A stretch of 64,000 nucleotides of DNA from SELP01 sp035969385 (GCF_035969385.1 NZ_JAYKKJ010000011.1:1-64000); one strand, 5' to 3'; positions 44,452-52,979 are shown, counted from the first letter of the stretch. Translations and numbers: made by a program. Notes: generated by a model not told the origin, from the letters alone.

Positions 44452-44480
44452 TTGACTTTTGCCCCATTGGCGCAGATAAG
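44452..44480 (+). promoter_or_regulatory. Probable promoter of rplU-rpmA
   Basis: TTGACT (44452-44457) and GATAAG (44475-44480) are exactly 17 bases apart. They match the primary sigma factor consensus at 5 of 6 and 4 of 6 positions. This gives an untranslated leader of about 130 bases before rplU, which contains the palindrome GGGAACGTTCCC at 44552-44563. Confidence 0.65.
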
Positions 44481-44616
44481 CCGCCATCCCGGCAAGAGCC
44501 TTGTCGGGGACATTGCGAAATAACGCCGACATCGGCGCGCAGTCCACGGGCGGGAACGTTCCCACAACACGGCCAAGGCCGAGGCCCCAGAGACGCGGAA
44601 AATGAAGGAAGATCAT

Positions 44617-45240
44617 ATGTTTGCGGTTCTGAAAACCGGCGGCAAGCAATACAAGGTCGCCTCGGGCGACGTTCTGCGGGTCGAAAAGCTGGCGGCTGAC
44701 GCTGGCGAGAAGGTCCAGTTCAACGAGATTCTCATGGTCGGCGCGACCGTTGGTGCCCCCCTCGTGGAAGGCGCTGCCGTTCAGGCTGAGGTCATCGACC
44801 AGATTAAGGGCGAGAAGACGATCCACTTTGTGAAGCGTCGTCGTAAGCATTCGTCCAAGCGCACCAAGGGTCACCGTCAGCAGCTGACGCTGGTTCGGAT
44901 CACCGACATCCTTGAAAAGGGTGCCGACAAGTCCGGCGTGAAGGCCGCCGTGGGTGCTGGTTCGGTTGCTGGTGTGGCTGTTGCCGCCGCCGCCCCGAAG
45001 AAAGCCGCCCCCGCCAAGAAGGCCGAAGCTGCCGCTGCTGCGGGCGCTGACGACCTGAAACAACTGTCGGGCGTTGGCCCGGCGCTGGAGAAGAAGCTGC
45101 ACGCCGCTGGCGTCACCTCTTTCGCCCAGATCGCTGCCTGGACCGAAGCCGATATTGCCGAGTTCGACGAGAAGCTGTCGTTCAAGGGCCGTATCGAGCG
45201 TGAAGGCTGGGTTGACCAGGCCAAAGAACTGGCCAAGTAA
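44617..45240 (+). CDS. rplU: 50S ribosomal protein L21 with C-terminal helix-hairpin-helix-like extension
   Basis: The first roughly 102 residues are a complete L21: MFAVLKTGGKQYKVASGD, HFVKRRRKHSSKRTKGHRQ and LTLVRITDI. The protein continues to 207 residues, about twice the usual length. It first runs through an Ala/Lys-rich linker (110-145), then a folded-looking domain, DDLKQLSGVGPALEKKLHAAGV, ending IAEFDEKLSFKGRIEREGWV. That resembles helix-hairpin-helix domains also found at the end of some NuoE-type proteins. The start at 44617 is set by GAAGGA; ATG at 44602 is less likely. It is co-transcribed with rpmA, 24 bases downstream. Confidence 0.95.
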   Translation: MFAVLKTGGKQYKVASGDVLRVEKLAADAGEKVQFNEILMVGATVGAPLVEGAAVQAEVIDQIKGEKTIHFVKRRRKHSSKRTKGHRQQLTLVRITDILEKGADKSGVKAAVGAGSVAGVAVAAAAPKKAAPAKKAEAAAAAGADDLKQLSGVGPALEKKLHAAGVTSFAQIAAWTEADIAEFDEKLSFKGRIEREGWVDQAKELAK

Positions 45241-45264
45241 GATACAAGACGTAGGAGAGAGACT

Positions 45265-45534
45265 ATGGCACACAAAAAAGCAGGCGGTTCCTCCCGTAAC
45301 GGCCGCGACTCCGCCGGTCGCCGTCTTGGCGTGAAGAAATTCGGTGGCGAAGCCGTCATCCCGGGCAACATCATCGTGCGTCAGCGCGGCACCAAGATGT
45401 GGCCGGGCGAGGGCGTTGGCATGGGCAAGGATCACACCATCTTTGCAACCGCCGAAGGCCAGGTGAAATTCCACAAGGGCCTGAAAAAGCGCACCTTTAT
45501 TTCGGTTCTCCCGGTGGCGGAGGCCGCTGAGTAA
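45265..45534 (+). CDS. rpmA: 50S ribosomal protein L27
   Basis: An 89-residue L27: MAHKKAGGSSRNGRDSAGRR, FGGEAVIPGNIIVRQRGTK and GVGMGKDHTIFATAEGQV. The N-terminal tail reaching the peptidyl transferase centre is intact and begins directly with MAHKK, so no Firmicutes-type prepeptide is needed. It has a TAGGAGAGAG ribosome binding site. A strong hairpin follows at 45562-45593, separating the ribosomal pair from the acetyltransferase genes. Confidence 0.97.
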   Translation: MAHKKAGGSSRNGRDSAGRRLGVKKFGGEAVIPGNIIVRQRGTKMWPGEGVGMGKDHTIFATAEGQVKFHKGLKKRTFISVLPVAEAAE

Positions 45535-45561
45535 GCCGAAACCTTCAATAGGCATCACAAG

Positions 45562-45593
45562 AAGGGGATCGGCCATAGGTCGGTCCCCTTTCT
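45562..45593 (+). terminator. Rho-independent terminator of rplU-rpmA
   Basis: A 13-bp stem with a few G-T pairs (45562-45574 with 45578-45590) and an ATA loop runs into TTTCTCG. It lies 28 bases after rpmA. Confidence 0.8.
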
Positions 45594-45679
45594 CGTCTTA
45601 CGTGATGTCATGAAATTTTAGCGGATCTGGCATAGGAGGATTGCCGGGGCACCCGCGTTGGTTTTCGAGGAGGAAGACC

Positions 45680-46216
45680 ATGTTGCAAGAATTGGTCGTC
45701 AATCAGCCTGTGATCGAGGCGGAGCGGTTCATCCTGCGCCCGCTGCGCAAGTCTGACGCCGGGCTGATCGGAATGTATTCCGCTGACGAACGCGTGGCCC
45801 GGATGACCCGCGACATCCCGCACCCAATGCCGCCCGGCGCGGTCGAGGCGCTGATCACCAATGCCGCGGACCCGAAACGCACCGAAGATATCTGGGCCAT
45901 CGACGGATCGGCCAATGGCCATGCCGAGGTGATGGGCCTTGTCGGGCTGGAACGGATGGACCGCAACCAGTCCGAGATCGGCTATTGGGTGGCCCCGGCC
46001 TTTTGGAACGGCGGCATCGCGACCGAGGCGGTTCAGGCCATGCTGGACGCCAACCCGCACCAGTCCGACCGGATCTTTGCCAGCGTGTTTCAGGACAACC
46101 CCGGCTCTGCCCGTGTGCTGACCAATTCCGGTTTCGATTATCTGGGCGACGCCGAAGCGTTTTGCGTTGCCCGCAATGCCACTGTCCCAACCTGGACCTA
46201 TACCAAGAAGATGTGA
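45680..46216 (+). CDS. GNAT acetyltransferase (RimJ/RimL type), first of three
   Basis: A 178-residue GNAT protein: IEAERFILRPLRKSDAGLIG at the N-terminus and EIGYWVAPAFWNGGIATEAV covering the acetyl-CoA loop (usually Q-x-x-G-x-G/A, here W-N-G-G-I-A). DNPGSARVLTNSGFDYLG completes the RimJ/RimL signature. A strong GAGGAGGAAG ribosome binding site precedes the ATG at 45680. The acceptor, protein N-terminus or small amine, is unknown. The next GNAT starts 3 bases after its stop. Confidence 0.88.
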   Translation: MLQELVVNQPVIEAERFILRPLRKSDAGLIGMYSADERVARMTRDIPHPMPPGAVEALITNAADPKRTEDIWAIDGSANGHAEVMGLVGLERMDRNQSEIGYWVAPAFWNGGIATEAVQAMLDANPHQSDRIFASVFQDNPGSARVLTNSGFDYLGDAEAFCVARNATVPTWTYTKKM

Positions 46217-46219
46217 GTG

Positions 46220-46732
46220 ATGATCCCCGTTTTGACCACCGGGCGCCTCACCCTCCGGCCCCCGGTGGTCGGGGATGCAGAGGCGCTGACCCTTGCTATC
46301 AACGACTGGGAGGTCGTTCAGTGGCTGTCGGTTGTGCCCTATCCTTACACCCGCGACGATGCGGAATGGTTCCTGTCCGAATGTGAGGCGGGCAGAGAGG
46401 CGTCCTGGGCGATCTGCGACGCTGACGGGCTGTGCGGCATGATCGGCACCACCGACACGGGGCTTGGCTATTGGCTGGCGCGCCGGGTCTGGGGGCAGGG
46501 CTATGCGACCGAAGCCGGATGTGCCGTTCTGCGCCACTACTTTGCCAACCCGGTGAACTACAAGATCCGGTCGGGCCATTTCGAGGACAACGCCGGGTCT
46601 GCGAAAGTGCTGCGCAAGCTGGGGTTCATGGATGTGGGCGCCAAGATGTTGCCCTGCGTAGCGCGGGGGCAGGATGTGCCATCGCGCGATATGCTTTTGA
46701 CCCGCGATACTTGGGAGGCGCGTCATGGATGA
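46220..46732 (+). CDS. GNAT acetyltransferase (RimJ/RimL type), second of three
   Basis: A protein of about 170 residues: LTTGRLTLRPPVVGDAEALT, GLGYWLARRVWGQGYATEAG with the acetyl-CoA loop WGQGYA, and NAGSAKVLRKLGFMDVG. ATG at 46220 is preferred; a GTG directly before it is also open. It overlaps the third GNAT by 8 bases, so translation is coupled. The three proteins share architecture but are clearly diverged, so any tandem duplication is old. Confidence 0.88.
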   Translation: MIPVLTTGRLTLRPPVVGDAEALTLAINDWEVVQWLSVVPYPYTRDDAEWFLSECEAGREASWAICDADGLCGMIGTTDTGLGYWLARRVWGQGYATEAGCAVLRHYFANPVNYKIRSGHFEDNAGSAKVLRKLGFMDVGAKMLPCVARGQDVPSRDMLLTRDTWEARHG

Positions 46733-47243
46733 CCTGCGCACCGACCGGCTGACCCTGCGGCCCGTGTCGCCGACCGACCATGAGGCGCTTTTCGCGCTCA
46801 TGTCCTGGCCCGAGGTCGCGCGGATGACCGGCAGCTGGCCGATCCCCGCGGATCGGGACTTTGCCCTTGAACGCTGCCAGCGGATCGATCCGGCGCGCGG
46901 CTTTGTCTACGGCCTCTGGCGCGGGGCAGAGATGGTCGGCCAGATGGGTATTCTGGAGGGCGAGATCGGCTATGCCATAGCGCCGCCGCATTGGGGGCAG
47001 GGCTATGCGACCGAGGCGGCGCAGGTTCTGCTCGACCGGGCCTTTGCGACCTACAGTTGGGACGAGGTCATGGGCGGCGTCTGGCTGGACAATCCTGCCT
47101 CTATGCGGGTGCTGCAAAAGCTGGGGTTTGAAAATCGGCCCGATACAGTGGGGTTTTGCAAGGCGCGGGGCGAAACACTTCTGTCGCGGCGCTTTGCCCT
47201 GACCCGCGCCCGTTACGACAGCTTGAGGATTGGCGCGGCTTAG
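46725..47243 (+). CDS. GNAT acetyltransferase (RimJ/RimL type), third of three
   Basis: A 172-residue GNAT: LRTDRLTLRPVSPTDHEALF, EIGYAIAPPHWGQGYATEAA with the acetyl-CoA loop WGQGYA, and NPASMRVLQKLGFENR. It ends 36 bases before obgE. A GNAT between rpmA and obgE is common in alphaproteobacteria; three in a row is more than the usual one or two that I recall. Confidence 0.88.
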   Translation: MDDLRTDRLTLRPVSPTDHEALFALMSWPEVARMTGSWPIPADRDFALERCQRIDPARGFVYGLWRGAEMVGQMGILEGEIGYAIAPPHWGQGYATEAAQVLLDRAFATYSWDEVMGGVWLDNPASMRVLQKLGFENRPDTVGFCKARGETLLSRRFALTRARYDSLRIGAA

Positions 47244-47279
47244 AGTATCGCCTGCCTGACGCAACAGAAAGCCTGACTG

Positions 47280-48317
47280 ATGAAATTCCTCGACCTCGCC
47301 AAAGTTTACATCCGCTCCGGAGCGGGCGGGAATGGCTGTGTGTCGTTCCGGCGAGAGAAATTCATCGAATTCGGTGGCCCCGATGGCGGCGACGGCGGGC
47401 GCGGCGGCGATGTGATCGCCGAGGCGGTGGATGGGCTGAACACCTTGATCGACTTCCGCTACCAGCAGCATTTCTTTGCCAAGAACGGCCGCCCGGGCAT
47501 GGGTAGCAACCGCACCGGCCCGGATGGGGATGACATCATCCTGCGCGTGCCCGTCGGGACCGAGATCATCGACGAGGACGAGGAAACCGTCATCGCCGAC
47601 CTGACCGAGGTCGGGCAGCGCGTGGTGCTGGCCAAGGGCGGCAATGGCGGCTGGGGCAACCTGCATTTCAAATCCGCCACCAATCAGGCGCCGCGCCGCG
47701 CCAACCCGGGGCAAGAGGCGATCGAACGCACGATCTGGCTGCGGTTGAAGCTGATCGCCGATGTGGGCCTTCTGGGTCTACCCAACGCCGGTAAGTCCAC
47801 CTTTCTTGCCGCCACATCGAATGCGCGCCCGAAGATCGCCGATTATCCCTTCACCACACTGGTCCCCAACCTTGGGGTCGTCGGTGTGGACGGGGCCGAA
47901 TTCGTGGTGGCCGATATTCCGGGCCTGATCGAAGGCGCGAGCGAGGGCCGGGGGCTGGGCGACATGTTCCTGGGCCACGTCGAACGCTGTTCGGTGCTTC
48001 TGCACCTGCTTGACGGCACGTCCGGCGATCCGGTGGGCGACTACGAAACGATCATCGGCGAGCTGGAGGCCTATGGCGCGGGTCTGGCCGATAAGCCCCG
48101 GATCACGGTCCTGAACAAGATCGACACGCTGGATGCGGAAGAACGGCAATTCATCAAGGGCGAGATCGAAGCCGCGATTGATGCGCCGGTCCTCTTGATG
48201 TCCGGGGCAACGGGGGAAGGGGTGCAGGACGTTCTTCGGGACCTGCGCGCCGTTATCGACGGACGCCGCGCGGCCGAAAAGGCAGCGGAGGCGGAGGACG
48301 AGCCTTGGCAACCCTGA
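47280..48317 (+). CDS. obgE: GTPase Obg/CgtA
   Basis: An essential ribosome-assembly and stress GTPase. The 345-residue protein has the Gly-rich Obg domain (KFLDLAKVYIRSGAGGNGCV, then GGPDGGDGGRGGDVI). The G domain shows G1 GLPNAGKST, switch II DIPGLIEGASEGRGLG and G4 VLNKIDTL. The late SGATGEGVQDVL is G5-like. A short charged C-terminus replaces the TGS-like extension of some relatives. It overlaps proB by 13 bases and belongs to the rplU-rpmA-GNAT-obgE-proBA block. Confidence 0.96.
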   Translation: MKFLDLAKVYIRSGAGGNGCVSFRREKFIEFGGPDGGDGGRGGDVIAEAVDGLNTLIDFRYQQHFFAKNGRPGMGSNRTGPDGDDIILRVPVGTEIIDEDEETVIADLTEVGQRVVLAKGGNGGWGNLHFKSATNQAPRRANPGQEAIERTIWLRLKLIADVGLLGLPNAGKSTFLAATSNARPKIADYPFTTLVPNLGVVGVDGAEFVVADIPGLIEGASEGRGLGDMFLGHVERCSVLLHLLDGTSGDPVGDYETIIGELEAYGAGLADKPRITVLNKIDTLDAEERQFIKGEIEAAIDAPVLLMSGATGEGVQDVLRDLRAVIDGRRAAEKAAEAEDEPWQP

Positions 48318-49411
48318 CCGCGTCCAAACGCCTTGTGGTCAAGATCGGGTCGGCCTTGCTGGTTGACCGGGAAACCGGAGCTTTGCGCCGTAACTGGCTG
48401 AAATCCCTTGCGGAAGACGTGGCGAGGATCAAAGCGCGCGGCACGGATGTGGTGCTGGTGTCCTCTGGGTCCATCGCGCTGGGGCGCGGAGTTCTGGGCC
48501 TGCCGCGCGGTGAACTGGCGCTGGAACAGTCACAGGCCGCCGCTTCGGTCGGGCAGATCCGGCTGGCGCAGGCCTATGAAGAGGTGCTGGCCCCGCATGG
48601 GATCACCACCGGGCAGGTGCTTGTGACGCTGGAAGACAGCGCCAACCGGCGCCGTTACCTCAATTCCCGCGCGACGCTGGAAACCCTTCTGGGGCTGGGC
48701 GTCGTGCCCATTGTCAATGAAAACGACACCATCGCCACCGACGAAATCCGCTATGGCGACAATGATCGGCTTGCCGCGCAGGTCTCGGTCACGGTCGGTG
48801 CCGATACGCTGGTTCTTTTGTCCGACGTGGACGGGTTCTATTCCGGCAATCCGAACATTGACAGCGCCGCGCAACGGTTTGACGTGATTGAAAAAATCAC
48901 GCCAGAGATCGAGGCAATGGCGGGCGATGGCGTCTCCGGCCTGTCGAAGGGCGGGATGATTACCAAGCTGATGGCGGCCAAGGTCGCGACCGAGGCCGGT
49001 TGCGCCATGGCAATCACCTTAGGATCGCCGCTTAACCCCTTGGATCAGCTAGAGAACGGCGCGAATGCGACCTGGTTCACCGCCCAGACCGACCCGAAGG
49101 CTGCCCGCAAACATTGGATCGCCGCGATGAAGCCCAAAGGAGAGGTCGTCGTGGACGCGGGGGCCGAAGGCGCACTTGCCCAGGGCAAGAGCCTGCTGCC
49201 CGCCGGGGTGACGAAAATAACCGGCAGTTTCGGGCGTGGTGACCCGGTTGCGATCCGGTCGGCCAATGCGGCGCAGCTGGGCATCGGGCTGTCGCGCTAC
49301 ACCGCGACGGAGGCCCGCCAGATCATGGGCCGCCGGAGCGCCGACATCGAAGCCCTTCTTGGGTATAAGGGGCGGGCCGCATTGGTGCACCGCGACGACA
49401 TGGTACTTTGA
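48305..49411 (+). CDS. proB: Glutamate 5-kinase
   Basis: The first step of proline synthesis, phosphorylating glutamate. The 368-residue protein has the kinase core LVVKIGSALLVDR, VLVSSGSIALGRGVLG, VPIVNENDTIATDEIRYGDN and GGMITKLMAAKVATEAG. A C-terminal PUA domain follows (about residues 275-360). It starts at a TTG codon inside obgE, preceded by GCGGAGG; no in-frame ATG is near. It is 10 bases from proA. Feedback inhibition by proline is usual for the family but cannot be read here. Confidence 0.95.
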   Translation: MATLTASKRLVVKIGSALLVDRETGALRRNWLKSLAEDVARIKARGTDVVLVSSGSIALGRGVLGLPRGELALEQSQAAASVGQIRLAQAYEEVLAPHGITTGQVLVTLEDSANRRRYLNSRATLETLLGLGVVPIVNENDTIATDEIRYGDNDRLAAQVSVTVGADTLVLLSDVDGFYSGNPNIDSAAQRFDVIEKITPEIEAMAGDGVSGLSKGGMITKLMAAKVATEAGCAMAITLGSPLNPLDQLENGANATWFTAQTDPKAARKHWIAAMKPKGEVVVDAGAEGALAQGKSLLPAGVTKITGSFGRGDPVAIRSANAAQLGIGLSRYTATEARQIMGRRSADIEALLGYKGRAALVHRDDMVL

Positions 49412-49421
49412 GGGGGCGAAA

Positions 49422-50675
49422 ATGGACGCGACCGAGATTCACAGCCAGATGATCGAAATCGGCGAAAAGGCCCGGGCTGCCGCCGCCGAACTGGCCTATG
49501 CCAAGGCCGACCGCAAGCACGCCGCCCTGATTGGGGCCGCAGATGCCGTCTGGAAGAACCGTGCCAAGATCATCGAGGCAAACGCGCGTGACATGGACTA
49601 TGGCCGTGAGAAGGGCCTGAGCCCTGCGATGATGGACCGGCTGATGCTGGACGAAGACCGGATTCGCGGCATCGTCGACGGGCTGCGCACCGTGGCCGAA
49701 CAGCGCGACCCGGTGGGCGATGTCATCGCCGAATGGGACATGCCGTCGGGCCTGCATATTCGGCGGGTGCGCACCCCGCTTGGCGTCGTCGGCGTGATCT
49801 ATGAAAGCCGACCCAACGTGACGGCGGATGCGGGCGCGCTCTGCCTGATGTCGGGCAACGCGGTGATCCTGCGCGGCGGCTCGGAGGGGTTCAACTCGTC
49901 GCAGGCCATCCATGCCTGCCTTGTCGAGGGGTTGAAAGGCGCGAACCTGCCCGAAGCGGCGATCCAATTGGTCCCGACCCGCGACCGCGCGGCGGTCAGC
50001 GAGATGCTGACCATGACCGACCATATCGACGTGATTGTTCCCCGTGGCGGTAAGGGACTTGTCGGGCTGGTCCAGCGCGAGGCGCGGGTGCCGGTCTTTG
50101 CCCACCTCGAGGGGATCGTGCACATTTACGTCGACAAATCCGCCGACCCGAAGAAGGCGCTGGATGTTGTGTTGAATGCCAAGACCCGCAGGACCGGGAT
50201 CTGCGGCGCCGCCGAGTGCTTGTTGATCGACCGCGACATTGCAGAGGGTCTCGGCGCCGATCTGGTCGCCGCGCTCAAGGCCGCGGGCGTCCGCGTGCAT
50301 GGGGCAGAGGGGATCGACGGTACCGTTGCCGCGACCGAGGAAGATTGGGGGCGCGAATACCTCGACATGGATATCGCCGCGAAACTGGTGGACGGCGTGG
50401 ACGAGGCGATTGCCCATATCCGCGCCTATGGGTCGAACCACACCGATTGCATCATCGCCGAGGATTCGGCCCCGGTCGCCCGGTTCTTTGAACGGCTGGA
50501 CAGCGCGATCTTGATGCACAACGCATCAACCCAGTTCGCCGACGGCGGCGAGTTCGGCATGGGTGCCGAGATCGGCATCGCCACCGGCAAGATGCACGCA
50601 CGCGGACCCGTCGGGGCAGAGCAACTGACCAGCTTCAAATACCTTGTCGAAGGCAACGGCGCGACGCGGCCCTAG
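49422..50675 (+). CDS. proA: Glutamate-5-semialdehyde dehydrogenase
   Basis: Reduces gamma-glutamyl phosphate to the semialdehyde with NADPH, the second step of proline synthesis. The 417-residue protein contains VGVIYESRPNVTADAGALC, GNAVILRGGSEGF, VPRGGKGLVGLV and the catalytic Cys in TGICGAAECLLID. An in-frame opening extends far upstream into proB but is not used. The stop interlocks with that of the convergent MuiA-like gene as CTAG (50672-50675). Confidence 0.96.
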   Translation: MDATEIHSQMIEIGEKARAAAAELAYAKADRKHAALIGAADAVWKNRAKIIEANARDMDYGREKGLSPAMMDRLMLDEDRIRGIVDGLRTVAEQRDPVGDVIAEWDMPSGLHIRRVRTPLGVVGVIYESRPNVTADAGALCLMSGNAVILRGGSEGFNSSQAIHACLVEGLKGANLPEAAIQLVPTRDRAAVSEMLTMTDHIDVIVPRGGKGLVGLVQREARVPVFAHLEGIVHIYVDKSADPKKALDVVLNAKTRRTGICGAAECLLIDRDIAEGLGADLVAALKAAGVRVHGAEGIDGTVAATEEDWGREYLDMDIAAKLVDGVDEAIAHIRAYGSNHTDCIIAEDSAPVARFFERLDSAILMHNASTQFADGGEFGMGAEIGIATGKMHARGPVGAEQLTSFKYLVEGNGATRP

Positions 50676-52270
50676 CGGAGCTGGAACCCCTCGGGCCACT
50701 CCATGGTCTCGACTAAGTCGATGACATAGGTGTCCCCCGCCGCCAGCGGGTGGCGCCATTCGATGACCCCCCGTCTTTCCGGCGCATCGGGGCCGGTATA
50801 GGGGGGCTGGCTGAAGTCATATTCGATCACGAGGTCCTCGTGGGTAGAGTAGCTGACGCCTGTTCGAAGCCGTAGGGGCCAATCCTCGCCCGTCAGGTTT
50901 TCGACCGTCAGACTCCATGCGCTGCGATCATGGTTCGAGCGCGAGAAATACCCGTCTGTCCCTTCAAGCTCGTCCGTGGTCAGCGAACTGATCAGAAGGC
51001 CCTGAAGCCGGCCGAACAACAATTCAGTATCTTCGCCGGATGCCAAGAGCGGCATTTCGCCAGCGCCGACGAGGGCACCATCAACTTTCATGATCGCCGA
51101 GCCTTCCAGCACGACATTGGGCGAGGTGTTGATGAATGTGACGGCGCGAAAGCCTGTTCCTTCACCCGTCACCCCAAGGGCGAAAAGATCCACTTCGGTT
51201 TCGAAATGCTCCAGTTCAACTTGAAGAACGTCGGATCCGCTGCGCAAATCAACCCGATTGGGAATGCTGATTATCCGCGGCAAACCGTTTTCCAAAGGAT
51301 GCGGAGCTGCCGACTCTTCAACGATTACCGGCTCCATCTGCATCGTGTCGCTGGCTGTGGAAATCTGGCGTTCTTCGACGATCGTTCGGCGCCAGGCATA
51401 GGGCCTACGGATATAATTGTCAGACATTGGGAACACGGTCGCTAGGCCAAGCGCGACACCGGTCCAGTCCTCGCCGGTTTCCTGGGTGACGATGGCGCTG
51501 ACGGCGACCGTGACATGGGGTGCGGGCCCTGTCACCAGATTCAGGTCATAGACCGGTCGCCAGTCAACACCGCCCCGAAAATCGGTAAAGAAGAGGCTTT
51601 GTTCGCCGTCGTCCGACAGGTCGAGAACCAGCTCGATCGTGGCAAGGTCCGGGATTTCTGCGATCAAGTAGTCTAGCGCCTGCTCTGCGTCAGCAAGGTC
51701 GTCCAACAGCTCTTCACGCTCTTCCGAAAGGGCGGCAAGCCGTGCATGGGCTTCGGTCTGGGTCGCGGCAAGCGCCTGTGTCTCTTCGCCCATCCAGCCC
51801 AGAACCGCCCGCAGGTGATCAAGGTCCGTGCCAACCGGCTGCCCCGATCCAAGCGTTTCGAGAAACGTCATTTGCGTCTGGATCGCCGCGATCTCGCGAT
51901 GAATAGCAGCGGATTCGGCATCCTTGTCAGCAATGGCCCGTTCAAGGTTTTCCAATGTGTCACGCGCTGCGATGACATCTGGCCCCGCCAGTTCCCCAAG
52001 GACGGGTGGGCGGGATTGGATCACCCGGTAGGACATCAATGTCACCCCGTCTGGCAATTCGATCTGGGGCAGGATATCTTCGAATTCAGACGCAGGTGCG
52101 ACAAAACGAAGTGTATGCCGACCTGCCGGTGCCTCAAACACAATCTCTCGCCGAACTTCGGCGATCGAGGGATAGACGACAACGCTGTCGATCCGTGTCG
52201 GAACATCGAAAGTATCAGCAAGAACCGCGGTTGGCAGAATGCTGGCGACGGCAAGGATAAACGACTTCAT
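50672..52270 (-). CDS. DUF4139 / MuiA family exported protein
   Basis: A 532-residue protein with a signal peptide (MKSFILAVASILPTAVLA, then DTF). An N-terminal DUF4140-like part, VVYPSIAEVRREIVFEAPAG, comes first. A long coiled coil (about residues 95-200, LENLERAIADKDAESAAI onward) follows. The DUF4139 region contains FRGGVDWRPVYDLNL and AWSLTVENLTGEDW. The family is named for mucoidy inhibition but its function is unclear; periplasmic location is likely. The start at 52270 is set by the signal peptide. Codon use looks somewhat less GC-biased than in neighbouring core genes. Confidence 0.88.
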   Translation of the reverse strand: MKSFILAVASILPTAVLADTFDVPTRIDSVVVYPSIAEVRREIVFEAPAGRHTLRFVAPASEFEDILPQIELPDGVTLMSYRVIQSRPPVLGELAGPDVIAARDTLENLERAIADKDAESAAIHREIAAIQTQMTFLETLGSGQPVGTDLDHLRAVLGWMGEETQALAATQTEAHARLAALSEEREELLDDLADAEQALDYLIAEIPDLATIELVLDLSDDGEQSLFFTDFRGGVDWRPVYDLNLVTGPAPHVTVAVSAIVTQETGEDWTGVALGLATVFPMSDNYIRRPYAWRRTIVEERQISTASDTMQMEPVIVEESAAPHPLENGLPRIISIPNRVDLRSGSDVLQVELEHFETEVDLFALGVTGEGTGFRAVTFINTSPNVVLEGSAIMKVDGALVGAGEMPLLASGEDTELLFGRLQGLLISSLTTDELEGTDGYFSRSNHDRSAWSLTVENLTGEDWPLRLRTGVSYSTHEDLVIEYDFSQPPYTGPDAPERRGVIEWRHPLAAGDTYVIDLVETMEWPEGFQLR

Positions 52271-52361
52271 TGAACCACCCAAAACGCAATCATGTCTTGG
52301 GCATGTTGGCAGAAATGGCAGCGCCGTCAATCAGGGGTAGAGCCCAAAATGGCCGCCCGTC

Positions 52362-52949
52362 TTAATAGACGACCGAAATCTGGCTTGCGCTTTGGGTCAT
52401 CCGGATTTGGCGTTGTTCCGCCGCGGCAATTTGGGAGACCAGCAGAAAATGGACCTGCGCTGCGGTCATATCCGCACTGGTCTGACCGCTAAGCTGCCCC
52501 CAGAGCGCCGAATCAACATTCATCCGCTCGGCGTCGGCGGTCAGCCGCCACCCGGTTTCGTCGGCCATGACATGGATTTCCCCGCCATAGGGCAGGGCGC
52601 TTTCAAGGCACATCACCAGAAGGAAGGCCAGCCGCACATCGGCCCGCGACTGTGCCTCTGTGACATCCCAGTGATAGCTGCACCGGCTGGCCCGGCCCAG
52701 CGTTTCAAGGATATTCGCGGCCTCTGCGTTAGACACGGTTTGCCCCTCGCCCGCGGCGCCAAAGGCGATCCGGAACATGCGGATACGGGCATTGGCGTTT
52801 TCAACGCTGTCGCGGATCAGCGCCAGTTCGGGGATGTCGTCGATCCCGGTCATGGACAAAAGCTCGATCCCGTTGCTGATTGCGCCAATCGGGCTGATGA
52901 GGTCATGGCAAATGCGGGACCCGACAAGGCTGGACAGTTTTGTTGTCAT
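52362..52949 (-). CDS. chpT: Histidine phosphotransferase ChpT
   Basis: Relays phosphate from the CckA receiver to CtrA and CpdR. The 195-residue protein begins TTKLSSLVGSRICHDLISPI with the phosphorylated His15. It then shows GAISNGIELLSM and a degenerate ATPase-like C-terminal domain without nucleotide-binding motifs, as expected for ChpT. The start at 52949 follows GGGGTG; ATG at 52961 is an alternative. It is head to head with the DUF3553 gene, only 30 bases between start codons, so its promoter must lie within or antisense to that gene. CckA, its donor, is at 29343. Confidence 0.9.
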   Translation of the reverse strand: MTTKLSSLVGSRICHDLISPIGAISNGIELLSMTGIDDIPELALIRDSVENANARIRMFRIAFGAAGEGQTVSNAEAANILETLGRASRCSYHWDVTEAQSRADVRLAFLLVMCLESALPYGGEIHVMADETGWRLTADAERMNVDSALWGQLSGQTSADMTAAQVHFLLVSQIAAAEQRQIRMTQSASQISVVY

Positions 52950-52979
52950 AGGGCACCCCATGTCGTGAAGGAGGAACCG

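Noticed and set aside
49236..49421. N-terminal extension of proA into proB
   Set aside because: The extra residues have no family similarity and are proB read in another frame. The start at 49422 fits known ProA proteins.
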